From JAGQYH01 sp041393015 (GTDB lineage Bacteria > Bacteroidota > Bacteroidia > Chitinophagales > JADIYW01): 64,000 bases of DNA. Shown here piece after piece: positions 42,709-51,353 of this stretch. The notes under the pieces are model-generated. The model made no database searches and was not told the DNA's origin. It saw nothing but the letters and a program-made list of their open reading frames with translations. Where the stretch lies: contig JAWKKV010000003.1 in NCBI GenBank assembly GCA_041393015.1, positions 124,001-188,000 of the forward strand. The letters run 5' to 3'. Every line of letters starts with the position of its first letter. Position 1 is the stretch's first letter. The translations under genes and the position numbers were made by a program.

Positions 42709-43347
42709 TTACCAAATTAAAACTACATCTATAATAAGGAAGAATAAGAAAAGTGAAATACCTAAACTAAGGGCAATTTTATTACTGTATTGCTGATTGA
42801 AATAATTGAATAGAAGATGAAAAGGTAGGCTTAAAATAAACCACATTAAATAATTTTGTAACGGAACATGACCGACTTCCCAAGTCCATAATTGATAGTA
42901 AATGGCAAAAGGCTCGATAAAGAAATCAATCCCCACCATTAGCAAACTACCTACAATAGCAATTAGCATATTTTTTGAGACTATTTTCCTCGCAAAGTAA
43001 TTCGTTAAGTAGATCAATAACGCCCAATTGACGGCAAGCATTAGTGGTGTGTCTAATAGTTTTGGACCTAAATGTTTGTGATAGGTATAAGTGCCAAAAA
43101 GCAAACCTGTTTGTACACCAATAACTTCAAAAAAATAACCTAAAATACCAATGATGGCTAGACTGTATAAAAATTTATTCGAAAAAGTTTTATGGAATCC
43201 AATGAGCATGAAAAGACCAAACAATAGATTGATTGGCGTAAGCGATACCCAAAAATCATCAATAGCAGGAATAGTAAAGCCAATGACACCTACAATATAA
43301 ACAGCGGGAATAACTATGTAAGCCCAATTACGCTTGATCCAATCCAT
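42709..43347 (-). CDS. cruF: Carotenoid biosynthesis membrane protein (CruF-like hydratase)
   Basis: A 212-residue protein with about seven hydrophobic helices. The segment FGTYTYHKHLGPKLLDTPLM (about 85-104) followed by VNWALLIY, and IDFFIEPFAIYYQLWTWE, match the DUF422/CruF family of carotenoid 1',2'-hydratases. CruF adds water to the psi end of monocyclic or acyclic carotenoids. Its start overlaps the end of crtB by 20 bp, so the genes are translationally coupled. The symbol rests on family resemblance. Confidence 0.75.
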   Translation of the reverse strand: MDWIKRNWAYIVIPAVYIVGVIGFTIPAIDDFWVSLTPINLLFGLFMLIGFHKTFSNKFLYSLAIIGILGYFFEVIGVQTGLLFGTYTYHKHLGPKLLDTPLMLAVNWALLIYLTNYFARKIVSKNMLIAIVGSLLMVGIDFFIEPFAIYYQLWTWEVGHVPLQNYLMWFILSLPFHLLFNYFNQQYSNKIALSLGISLFLFFLIIDVVLIW

Positions 43348-44197
43348 TAATACTAGGTGCTTTCAATTTTGGAATTAGTAAAATGCTAATCAAAATAAGT
43401 AATTTTCTGGCATTAGGAATTCTAATTCTTTTTTGTTGTAGTGCCTCAGGCGTCGCATTGCATAATTTATGGAATAACGCCAAGTAATATTTATAAGCTA
43501 AGTAAACGCCTTTTCTTACGTCTTTAGGTAGTTTTAAAATGCCTTCGTACGCTTCTTCAAAATCGTGTCGAATATCTTGCTCAATCAACTTTTTGCTGTG
43601 CTGATCAAATGAAGTGAATTGAACATCCGGAAAATAGACTCTTCCTCGATCTTCAAAATCACTTTTCATATCTCTTAAAAAGTTTACTTTTTGAAAAGCA
43701 GCGCCTAATTTTCTTGCGGGAGCTTTTAAATTATCAAATTCCTTTTGGTCGCCATTCACAAAAACTTTTAAGCACATTAAACCAATCACTTCAGCGCTAC
43801 CGTAAATATATTCATCGTAAGTAGTGCCACTATGTTCGCCATTCTCTAGATCCATTTCCATGCTCTTGAAAAAAGCTTCAATTAAGTCTTTAGAAATTTC
43901 AAATTGATTTACGGTTTGCTGAAAACTGTGTAAAACAGGATATGGACTGACCTTAAACTGAATAGCTTGATAAGTTGACTTGCGATAATCGTTTAATAAA
44001 GTTCTTCGCTCTTCTATACTTAAATCTAAAAATGTATCTACTATTTCATCCGTATATCTCGAAAAAGCATAAATAGCATAAATATGATTTCTTATAGCCT
44101 TGGGAAAAGCTTTGATACCTAACGTAAAGCTAGTGCTATATCTATGAGTAGTTAGTTTACTTATCTCAGCTGATGTTGTATTGTGTAGGGATAACAT
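43328..44197 (-). CDS. crtB: Phytoene synthase
   Basis: Condenses two geranylgeranyl diphosphates to phytoene. The 289 residues have the two Asp-rich motifs expected of squalene/phytoene synthases (AFSRYTDEIVDT at about 44-55, and KVNFLRDMKSDFEDRGRVYF at about 170-189). The arrangement with crtI upstream (3-bp gap) and cruF overlapping downstream is a single transcription unit. Confidence 0.94.
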   Translation of the reverse strand: MLSLHNTTSAEISKLTTHRYSTSFTLGIKAFPKAIRNHIYAIYAFSRYTDEIVDTFLDLSIEERRTLLNDYRKSTYQAIQFKVSPYPVLHSFQQTVNQFEISKDLIEAFFKSMEMDLENGEHSGTTYDEYIYGSAEVIGLMCLKVFVNGDQKEFDNLKAPARKLGAAFQKVNFLRDMKSDFEDRGRVYFPDVQFTSFDQHSKKLIEQDIRHDFEEAYEGILKLPKDVRKGVYLAYKYYLALFHKLCNATPEALQQKRIRIPNARKLLILISILLIPKLKAPSINGLDQA

Positions 44198-44200
44198 AAT

Positions 44201-45673
44201 TTATAGCTTTTGATCTTTAAAAATTTCTTTCGCCACTACTTCACCTGAAATAATGGAAGGCGGAACACCGGGGCCTGGTACGGTTAACTGTCCGGTGTAG
44301 TAAAGGTTTTTTACTTTTTTGCTTTTTAAGGAAGGCTTAAGAATAGCAGTTTGTTTCAAAGTATTGGCTAATCCGTATGCATTGCCTTTAAATGCATTGT
44401 ATCTTGATTTAAAATCGCTGTGCGCAAAACTCTTTTTATAAACGATATGGTCTCTTATCGATTCACCTGTTTGCTCTTCTAAACGTTTAACCATAATGTC
44501 AAAGTACTTTTCTCGGGTACTTTCTTTATCATCAAGGTCTGGCGCCGTAGGCATTAAAAAGAATAAATTTTCACAGCCTTCAGGTGCAACGCTATCATCT
44601 GTTTTAGATGGACAGCAAACATAAAATAAGGGATTACTGGGCCATGATGGTTCATTATAAACTTCAATAGCATGTTGTTTGAAATCTGCATCAAAAAATA
44701 GATTGTGATGCTTTAGATTTTTTACTCTTTTATTGATGCCTACATAATACAATAGACTTGAAGGAGCCATCACTCTTGAATCCCAATATTTCGGACTGTA
44801 TTTTCTGTATTCCTTAGGAAGTAATGCTTGCTCTATGTGGTTATAATCTGCGCCACCCACTAAAATATCTGTTTCGTATTCACCTTTTGAAGTAATTACT
44901 TTTTTAGATTTTTTATTGGAGATTACAATCTCAGTAACCGTGTTGTTGTATTCAAATTTTACGCCCAACTCTTCGGCAACACTCACCATTCCTTTTATGA
45001 TTTCGTGCATACCACCCATTGGATACCAAGTGCCTAAAACCAAGTCGGCATAATTCATTAAGCTATACATTGCCGGCGTGTTTTCCGGCGTGGCACCAAG
45101 AAATAACACAGGAAATTTCAATAATTCTCTTAAATGTGGATGCTTAAAATAATTGTCTACATGTTTAGCCATTGAGGTTAGCATTTGTAATCCAAAAATG
45201 GACTTAAACACTCTCCAATCCATAAACTCCATAATCGATCTACCTGGCTTATGGACAAATTCATGAATGCCGACATTGTATTTGTATTCCGCTTCTTTTA
45301 AAAATTTCTTTAAGGGAACAGAACTTCCTGGTTCTAATTTTTCAAACAAGGCATAAAGGTCTTCCAACTTGGCAGGAACATCTACATTTTTGTTTTCATT
45401 AAAATAGATTCTGTAGCTTGGATCAAGTCGTACTAAATTATAATAGTCGGAAGTTTTTTTGCCAAAAGCTTCAAAGAAGTTGTCAAATATCTCTGGCATC
45501 CAATACCAACTTGGACCCATATCAAATGTAAAGCCTTCTGCTTCAAAAACAGATGCCCTTCCTCCCGGTCCTTCATTTTTTTCTAAAATGGTTACGTCGT
45601 ATCCTTTTTTGGCGAGATGACAAGCAGCAGAAATGCCGCTAAATCCTGATCCAATTACTATTACTTTCTTCAA
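44201..45673 (-). CDS. crtI: Phytoene desaturase
   Basis: An FAD-dependent CrtI-type desaturase of 490 residues. The N-terminal dinucleotide motif is VIGSGFSGISAACHLAKKGY and the substrate-side motif FDMGPSWYWMPEIFD follows. The C-terminal signature YYTGQLTVPGPGVPPSIISG is complete. It converts phytoene towards lycopene. It is the first gene of the crtI-crtB-cruF operon; a perfect TAnnTTTG promoter element lies 25 bp before its start. Confidence 0.94.
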   Translation of the reverse strand: MKKVIVIGSGFSGISAACHLAKKGYDVTILEKNEGPGGRASVFEAEGFTFDMGPSWYWMPEIFDNFFEAFGKKTSDYYNLVRLDPSYRIYFNENKNVDVPAKLEDLYALFEKLEPGSSVPLKKFLKEAEYKYNVGIHEFVHKPGRSIMEFMDWRVFKSIFGLQMLTSMAKHVDNYFKHPHLRELLKFPVLFLGATPENTPAMYSLMNYADLVLGTWYPMGGMHEIIKGMVSVAEELGVKFEYNNTVTEIVISNKKSKKVITSKGEYETDILVGGADYNHIEQALLPKEYRKYSPKYWDSRVMAPSSLLYYVGINKRVKNLKHHNLFFDADFKQHAIEVYNEPSWPSNPLFYVCCPSKTDDSVAPEGCENLFFLMPTAPDLDDKESTREKYFDIMVKRLEEQTGESIRDHIVYKKSFAHSDFKSRYNAFKGNAYGLANTLKQTAILKPSLKSKKVKNLYYTGQLTVPGPGVPPSIISGEVVAKEIFKDQKL

Positions 45674-45698
45674 AATATTGTGGTTATAAAAATTGAAA

Positions 45699-45706
45699 CA
45701 AAATTA
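45699..45706 (-). promoter_or_regulatory. Promoter of the crtI-crtB-cruF operon
   Basis: On the minus strand this is TAATTTTG, an exact TAnnTTTG match. A TTG (45733-45731 on the minus strand) lies 24 bp upstream as a possible -33 element. It shows that crtI has its own promoter despite the upstream crtD-like gene on the same strand. Confidence 0.55.
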
Positions 45707-45742
45707 TTTTCAATTTGTTTACTATGTGTACAAGGTACTGCT

Positions 45743-47203
45743 TTATTGATGAATCAACTCATCTATTATTTTTGCTGAAAGCATACACAATGGGATTCCT
45801 CCGCCGGGATGAACACTTCCTCCCCCAAAATATAAATTCTCTATTTTGCTAGAATAATTGGCATGTCGCCAAAATGCAGCCATTTTATTGTTAGAAGCAT
45901 TGCCATATAGCGCTCCTGCATAAGAACCTGTTCTTTGCTCAATAAGTCGTGGCTCTAAAATATCTTCTTCCTCTATGAAGGGTTCGATGTTTGTTTTTAA
46001 AATAGAATTAACTTTTTTTATAGTATGCTTCCTAGTTTCGCTGATCAATTGATCCCAATCTTGCCCATTGTCATTTGGTGCGTTGATTAAAATAAACCAG
46101 TTTTCTTTTCCGTTTGGTGCATCAGATTTTTGTCGCTTACTCGAAATATTAATGTAAACGGTTGGGTCGTGGTAAATTCTATTGTTTTTGGATATTGCTT
46201 CAAACTCTTCTTTGTAGTTTTTACTAAACAGTATATTATGAAGGTCTAATTCAGGAAATTCTTTTTTGATGCCCCAGTAAAATATGATGGCAGAAGTTGA
46301 TTTAGGTTGCTTTAATATTTTCTCCGGAGCTTTTTGATCTTTTAAAAGCTTTCTATACGTCAGCATAATATCTGCAGCAGAAATTACTTTGTCTCCTAAT
46401 ATATTTTTGCCCTTCACACTTATACCAATTGCCTTATTATTTTCAACCAATATCTCATCTACTGGACTGTTAAAATGATATTGAACACCTAATTCCTTAC
46501 CCAACTTAACCATACTTTCAGTTAAGGCATGCATGCCATTTTTTGGAAAAAATGCTCCGATATTAAATTCTAAATGGGGAATAATATTCAAAGTGGCAGG
46601 CGCCTGATATGGGTTAGAGCCATTATAAGTGGCATATCTATCAAACAATTGAATCGCTTTGTCATTTTTAAAAGCCTTCTCGTTGGCTTGATGCATCGTT
46701 CTAAAAATATCTATTTGTGGTAATCGGCTGCTGGCTTTTAACAGTTTTAAAGGAGAATTATTCATTAAACTGTGCAAGGAATGATTGAGGAAAACATCCT
46801 GTGTTAAGTCGTAAATTTTAGCACTGTTAGCTAAATGATCGAGCGTTGTTTGTTTCGGAATATTTAATTTCAATTCTAATTCATTGGCAAAATCTTTTGG
46901 CTCTTTAAAAGCTTCTACCACTGTTCCATCTTCATAAAAATATTTAGTTACGGTATCTAATCTGTCATAAGGGCAATAATCTTGAAACGATTTACCAGCC
47001 AATTGAAATAATTCTTCAAAATATTCCGGCATCGTAAATAAAGAAGGGCCGGCATCAAATCTATAGTCGCCTAAAGAAATTTCAGTTAATTTTCCTCCGG
47101 GATAAGCATTGGCTTCAAATACTTCTACTTTATAACCTCGTGCGGCCATTCTAATAGCAGAAGCTAATCCAGCCACACCCGATCCAATTATTAAAACTTT
47201 CAT
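45743..47203 (-). CDS. crtD: CrtD-like carotenoid desaturase
   Basis: A second CrtI-superfamily protein of 486 residues: FAD motif IGSGVAGLASAIRMAARGYK at the N-terminus, FDAGPSLFTMPEYFEELFQL, and the C-terminal YFGGGSVHPGGGIPLCMLSA. It differs clearly from the crtI next door. In this context, beside a CruF-like hydratase, it is probably the 3,4-desaturase acting on 1-hydroxylated carotenoid ends (CrtD). The exact reaction is inferred from context. It lies 69 bp upstream of crtI on the same strand. Confidence 0.82.
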   Translation of the reverse strand: MKVLIIGSGVAGLASAIRMAARGYKVEVFEANAYPGGKLTEISLGDYRFDAGPSLFTMPEYFEELFQLAGKSFQDYCPYDRLDTVTKYFYEDGTVVEAFKEPKDFANELELKLNIPKQTTLDHLANSAKIYDLTQDVFLNHSLHSLMNNSPLKLLKASSRLPQIDIFRTMHQANEKAFKNDKAIQLFDRYATYNGSNPYQAPATLNIIPHLEFNIGAFFPKNGMHALTESMVKLGKELGVQYHFNSPVDEILVENNKAIGISVKGKNILGDKVISAADIMLTYRKLLKDQKAPEKILKQPKSTSAIIFYWGIKKEFPELDLHNILFSKNYKEEFEAISKNNRIYHDPTVYINISSKRQKSDAPNGKENWFILINAPNDNGQDWDQLISETRKHTIKKVNSILKTNIEPFIEEEDILEPRLIEQRTGSYAGALYGNASNNKMAAFWRHANYSSKIENLYFGGGSVHPGGGIPLCMLSAKIIDELIHQ

Positions 47204-47247
47204 CTAGTTGGCAAACAAAGTGATTTTTTTAAAGTTCAAATCAACAA

Positions 47248-48273
47248 TTAAAATAATGTTCCTTCTTGTGCTGGAGGCGCCAAACCAATATGTCTATAAG
47301 CTTTTTCAGTAGCTTGTCTGCCCCGTGCTGTCCTTTTGATAAATCCTTCTTGAATAAGATAAGGTTCGTAAACTTCCTCAATAGTGCCCGATTCCTCTCC
47401 AACAGCTGTAGCAATAGTAGTTAATCCTACAGGTCCACCGGCAAACTTCTCAATGATGGTAGATAAAATTTTATTATCCATCTCATCTAAACCATTGCCA
47501 TCAACATTTAATGCTTGTAATCCATATTTAGCAATAGCCAAATCTACCTGACCATTTCCTTTTATCTGAGCAAAATCTCTCACTCTTCTTAATAAGGCAT
47601 TCGCTATTCTTGGTGTACCTCTGCTTCGCATAGCAATTTCTGTAGCGCCATCTTCCGTAATGGCGGTATTTAAAATAGCAGCAGATCTTTTTATAATGCC
47701 TTTTAAAGTTTCGGTATCGTAATATTCTAACCTGAAAGTAATTCCAAATCGACTTCTTAAAGGAGAAGAAAGTAAACCCGAACGCGTTGTTGCGCCTACT
47801 AATGTAAAAGGACTTAATGATATTTGAACACTTCTCGCACTAGGGCCGGATTCGATCATAATATCAATCTTAAAATCCTCCATGGCAGCGTACAAATATT
47901 CTTCAACGGTAGTATTTAAACGATGTATTTCATCAATAAATAAAACATCACCTTCTTCAAGGTTCGTCAATAAACCGGCTAAGTCGCCCGGTTTTTCTAA
48001 AACAGGACCTGATGTTATTCGTAAACTTGCGCCTAACTCATTGGCAACAATGTGCGACAATGTTGTTTTACCCAATCCTGGAGGACCGTGCAATAACACA
48101 TGATCTAATGCTTCGCCTCTCTGTTTGGCTGCCTCAATAAAAATGCTGAGGTTTTCTACTAATTGTGGTTGCCCTTTAAATTGATCAAAACCTTGTGGAC
48201 GCAATACATTTTCGAGCTCATGTTCGCCCGGCGTTAAAAATTCTCCTTCAGGATCTATATTAGGATTACGCAT
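47248..48273 (-). CDS. ruvB: Holliday junction branch migration helicase RuvB
   Basis: The motor ATPase of the RuvABC Holliday junction complex. The 341 residues contain Walker A GPPGLGKTTLSHIVANELG, Walker B VLFIDEIHRLN, the sensor ATTRSGLLSSPLRSRFG and the C-terminal winged-helix segment (EPYLIQEGFIKRTARGR). The start codon is only 4 bp after a perfect TAnnTTTG element, so its mRNA may be leaderless. Confidence 0.97.
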   Translation of the reverse strand: MRNPNIDPEGEFLTPGEHELENVLRPQGFDQFKGQPQLVENLSIFIEAAKQRGEALDHVLLHGPPGLGKTTLSHIVANELGASLRITSGPVLEKPGDLAGLLTNLEEGDVLFIDEIHRLNTTVEEYLYAAMEDFKIDIMIESGPSARSVQISLSPFTLVGATTRSGLLSSPLRSRFGITFRLEYYDTETLKGIIKRSAAILNTAITEDGATEIAMRSRGTPRIANALLRRVRDFAQIKGNGQVDLAIAKYGLQALNVDGNGLDEMDNKILSTIIEKFAGGPVGLTTIATAVGEESGTIEEVYEPYLIQEGFIKRTARGRQATEKAYRHIGLAPPAQEGTLF

Positions 48274-48277
48274 GGCT

Positions 48278-48285
48278 CAAAGATA
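48278..48285 (-). promoter_or_regulatory. TAnnTTTG promoter element of ruvB
   Basis: On the minus strand TATCTTTG ends 4 bp before the ATG (AGCC between). It predicts transcription starting at or beside the start codon. Confidence 0.5.
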
Positions 48286-48408
48286 GGAAATGATAAGCGA
48301 TGATAAATAAGAATTTGCTCTAAGAAGTTATATAGATCGTTCAAAAATATTTTAGTCCATTTAATTGGACGAATTGTAAGGTTTAAACAATGATCTACTT
48401 CTTTTTGT

Positions 48409-48416
48409 TAAATTTG
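48409..48416 (+). promoter_or_regulatory. TAnnTTTG promoter element of the first icd gene
   Basis: TAAATTTG is an exact consensus match. It ends 57 bp before the ATG at 48474 and lies inside the longer frame that begins at 48390, so it rules against that start. Confidence 0.5.
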
Positions 48417-48473
48417 CCGCAATCGAATTTAGCCAAGAGCAATACAAATAATTGGCTGTTTAAAAAATACAAT

Positions 48474-49763
48474 ATGACTCCAAGTAAAATAACCATCAAC
48501 GATCATATTCTGTCTGTTCCTGATCATCCTATTATCCCATTTATTGAGGGAGATGGCATTGGACCGGAAATCACAGATGTGATGATTAAAGTATTAGATG
48601 CCGCAGTTAAGTTGGCTTATCATGGCAAACGAAAAATAGAATGGATTGAAGTTTTAGCCGGAAGAAAAGCTTTTGACAAGACCGGTGAATGGTTACCCAA
48701 AGCAACAATGGATGCGATAACGGAATATTTAGTTTCTATAAAAGGGCCGTTAACTACTCCAGTTGGTGGAGGCATAAGATCTTTGAATGTAGCTTTAAGG
48801 CAAACATTTGATTTATATACTTGTATTCGACCGGTAAGATATTTTCACGGGGTTCCTACTACCATTAAGGCGCCGGAGAAGGTAGATATGGTTATTTTTA
48901 GAGAGAATTCAGAAGATATTTATGCCGGAATTGAATATTTAACCGGAACGCCTGAATGTGATAAGCTATTAAAGTTTTTACAAGATGAATTCAAAGTAAA
49001 TAAAATCAGATTTCCGGAAACTACCTCGCTTGGCATTAAGCCGGTTTCTAAAGAAGGAACCGAAAGAATTGTGCGTGCGGCTATTGATTATGCGCTTGTT
49101 CATCAAAATGAATCTGTTACGATTGTTCATAAGGGAAACATTATGAAGTATACAGAAGGGAAATTCAAAGAATGGGGATACGAATTTGCGGAGAAAGAGT
49201 ATGGAGATAAAGTTTGGACATGGGCACAATACGACAGAATAGCTGTAGAGAAAGGACCGGAGGTAGCCAAAGCAATGCAAGAGAAAGCCTTGAAGAATGG
49301 TGCTGTATTAATAAAAGATGTAATAGCAGATGCGTTTCTGCAACAAATTATACTTCGCCCAGAAGAGTATGATGTTGTGGTTACTTTGAATCTAAATGGA
49401 GATTATATCTCTGATGCATTGGCTGCTTTAGTGGGTGGAATTGGTATTTCTCCCGGGGCTAATATTAATTACAAAACAGGGATGTCCATATTTGAGGCTA
49501 CTCACGGAACAGCACCTAACTTTGCAGGGCAAGATAAGTTAAATCCAAGCTCCTTAATTTTGTCTGGCGTAATGATGCTTAAATATATGGGTTGGGGAGA
49601 AGCAGCCGATATTATTGTAAATGCATTAGAAGTAACCATCAGTAAAAAAGATGTTACTTATGATTTCGCAAGATTAATGGAAGGAGCAACAGAATTGAAA
49701 TGTTCTGAATTTGGAATGGCTATCATTGATAATATGCAGCAGCTTTCATTTGATGTTATGTAG
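48474..49763 (+). CDS. icd: Isocitrate dehydrogenase, first copy, altered cofactor site
   Basis: A 429-residue E. coli-type homodimeric isocitrate dehydrogenase. Substrate-site motifs are intact: GGIRSLNVALRQ (the Ser phosphorylated in E. coli), RPVRYF, VIFRENSEDIYAGIEYLTG and the catalytic Tyr/Lys regions. The 2'-phosphate pocket differs from NADP enzymes: the segment reads GTAPNFAGQDKLNP where NADP forms have KY and V. The gene is followed after about 210 bp by a second, similar gene with the standard pocket. I start it at ATG 48474 because a promoter element lies between this and the more upstream ATG at 48390. Confidence 0.92.
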   Translation: MTPSKITINDHILSVPDHPIIPFIEGDGIGPEITDVMIKVLDAAVKLAYHGKRKIEWIEVLAGRKAFDKTGEWLPKATMDAITEYLVSIKGPLTTPVGGGIRSLNVALRQTFDLYTCIRPVRYFHGVPTTIKAPEKVDMVIFRENSEDIYAGIEYLTGTPECDKLLKFLQDEFKVNKIRFPETTSLGIKPVSKEGTERIVRAAIDYALVHQNESVTIVHKGNIMKYTEGKFKEWGYEFAEKEYGDKVWTWAQYDRIAVEKGPEVAKAMQEKALKNGAVLIKDVIADAFLQQIILRPEEYDVVVTLNLNGDYISDALAALVGGIGISPGANINYKTGMSIFEATHGTAPNFAGQDKLNPSSLILSGVMMLKYMGWGEAADIIVNALEVTISKKDVTYDFARLMEGATELKCSEFGMAIIDNMQQLSFDVM

Positions 49764-49876
49764 ATTTTGAAGAGATTGAATTGCTAATAATTGTGAACTT
49801 CAACCAATTCAACCCTTAAAATGTTAGATTATTAACTAAATATTACCGAACACTTGAAATTTGAGCTAAAATCAGG

Positions 49877-49884
49877 TATTTTTG
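49877..49884 (+). promoter_or_regulatory. Promoter of the second icd gene
   Basis: TATTTTTG matches TAnnTTTG exactly, with a TTG about 20 bp upstream (49854-49856) at the spacing expected for Bacteroidota. It shows that the second gene can be transcribed separately from the first. Confidence 0.55.
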
Positions 49885-49979
49885 CCTACTTGAAAGCAGG
49901 GAATATTCTGCTTTTTACAACTACAAAACGAAATATTTTTCAATTTATATTAAATTGATCGAAACCTTAAAAAAATAAG

Positions 49980-51245
49980 ATGAGCGCACAAAAAATCACA
50001 ATTTCTAATGGAAAACTAAATGTACCTAACAACCCTATTATCCCTTTTATTGAAGGAGATGGCATCGGTCCGGATATTTGGGCAGCAGCAGTAAGAGTTT
50101 TAGATGCTGCAGTTGAAAAGGCTTATAAAGGAGAAAAGAAAATAGAGTGGATAGAGGTTTTAACAGGACAAAAAGCTTTTGATCAAACAGGAGAATGGTT
50201 ACCAAAAGAAACGTTAGATAAGATTACAGAATATTTAGTGGCGATTAAAGGTCCATTAACTACGCCAGTTGGTGGAGGAATTAGATCATTAAATGTGGCT
50301 TTGAGACAGATTTTAGATTTATATGCATGTGTTCGACCGGTAAGATATTTTGAAGGTGTTCCTTCACCGGTAAAAGCACCTGAAAAAGTGGATATGGTCA
50401 TCTTTAGAGAGAATTCTGAAGATATTTACGCTGGAATTGAATATTTAGCGGGAACACCAGATGCTACAAAAATTATTAAGTTTTTACAAGAAGAGTTAGG
50501 TGTAAATAAAATACGTTTCCCTGAATCATCTTCTATTGGTATTAAGCCGGTTTCCAAAGAAGGAACAGAAAGATTAATGCGCGCAGCAGTTGAATACGCT
50601 ATTGCACAAAAAAGAGATTCTGTAACGATTGTTCATAAAGGAAACATCATGAAATTTACAGAAGGTAAATTCAAAGAATGGTCTTATGAGTTAGCAGAAA
50701 AAGAATTTGGTGATAAGGTTTGGACATGGGCACAATACGATAGAATTGCTGCAGAAGAAGGAGTAGAAGAAGCCAACGAAGCGCAACAAAATGCTTTAGA
50801 CAATGGCGCTATCTTAATTAAAGATGTCATCGCAGATGCTTTCTTACAACAAATTATTTTACGTCCGGCAGAATACGAAGTAATTGCTACTTTAAACTTA
50901 AATGGTGACTATATCTCAGATGCGTTAGCAGCTTTAGTAGGCGGTATTGGTATCGCTCCGGGTGCCAATATTAACTATACAACCGGAATGGCAATTTTTG
51001 AAGCTACTCACGGTACCGCTCCAAAGTATGCAGGATTAGATAAAGTGAATCCAAGTTCAGTTATTTTATCAGGTGTGATGATGTTAGAATACTTAGGATG
51101 GCAAGATGCAGCGGATTTAATCGTTAAAGGAATTGAAGGTGCTATTGCTAAAAAACAAGTTACTTATGATTTTGAGCGATTGATGGAAGGCGCCACTTTA
51201 TTGAAGTGCTCTGAGTTTGGATCAGCCATTATTGCCAATATGTAA
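49980..51245 (+). CDS. icd: NADP-dependent isocitrate dehydrogenase, second copy
   Basis: A 421-residue isocitrate dehydrogenase that makes 2-oxoglutarate, CO2 and NADPH in the citric acid cycle. It has the same substrate motifs as the first copy (GGIRSLNVALRQ, RPVRYFEG, VIFRENSEDIYAGIEYLAG). It keeps the NADP pocket residues known from the E. coli enzyme: KY in GTAPKYAGLDKVNP, and Tyr and Arg in VTYDFERLM. The copies are similar over the whole length, so they come from a gene duplication. This one is probably the main NADP enzyme. Confidence 0.95.
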   Translation: MSAQKITISNGKLNVPNNPIIPFIEGDGIGPDIWAAAVRVLDAAVEKAYKGEKKIEWIEVLTGQKAFDQTGEWLPKETLDKITEYLVAIKGPLTTPVGGGIRSLNVALRQILDLYACVRPVRYFEGVPSPVKAPEKVDMVIFRENSEDIYAGIEYLAGTPDATKIIKFLQEELGVNKIRFPESSSIGIKPVSKEGTERLMRAAVEYAIAQKRDSVTIVHKGNIMKFTEGKFKEWSYELAEKEFGDKVWTWAQYDRIAAEEGVEEANEAQQNALDNGAILIKDVIADAFLQQIILRPAEYEVIATLNLNGDYISDALAALVGGIGIAPGANINYTTGMAIFEATHGTAPKYAGLDKVNPSSVILSGVMMLEYLGWQDAADLIVKGIEGAIAKKQVTYDFERLMEGATLLKCSEFGSAIIANM

Positions 51246-51353
51246 TAAGATGTTGTCATTCTGATCCTGAAAATTCGGGAGAAGAATCTCAACTTTATTG
51301 ATTTTAAGATATGTTGCGACACATTTTGGAATCATAATTGAGATAGTTTAAAA

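Noticed and set aside
48390..48473. Upstream ATG extension of the first icd gene
   Set aside because: It adds 28 residues not found in the family and contains the TAnnTTTG promoter element.
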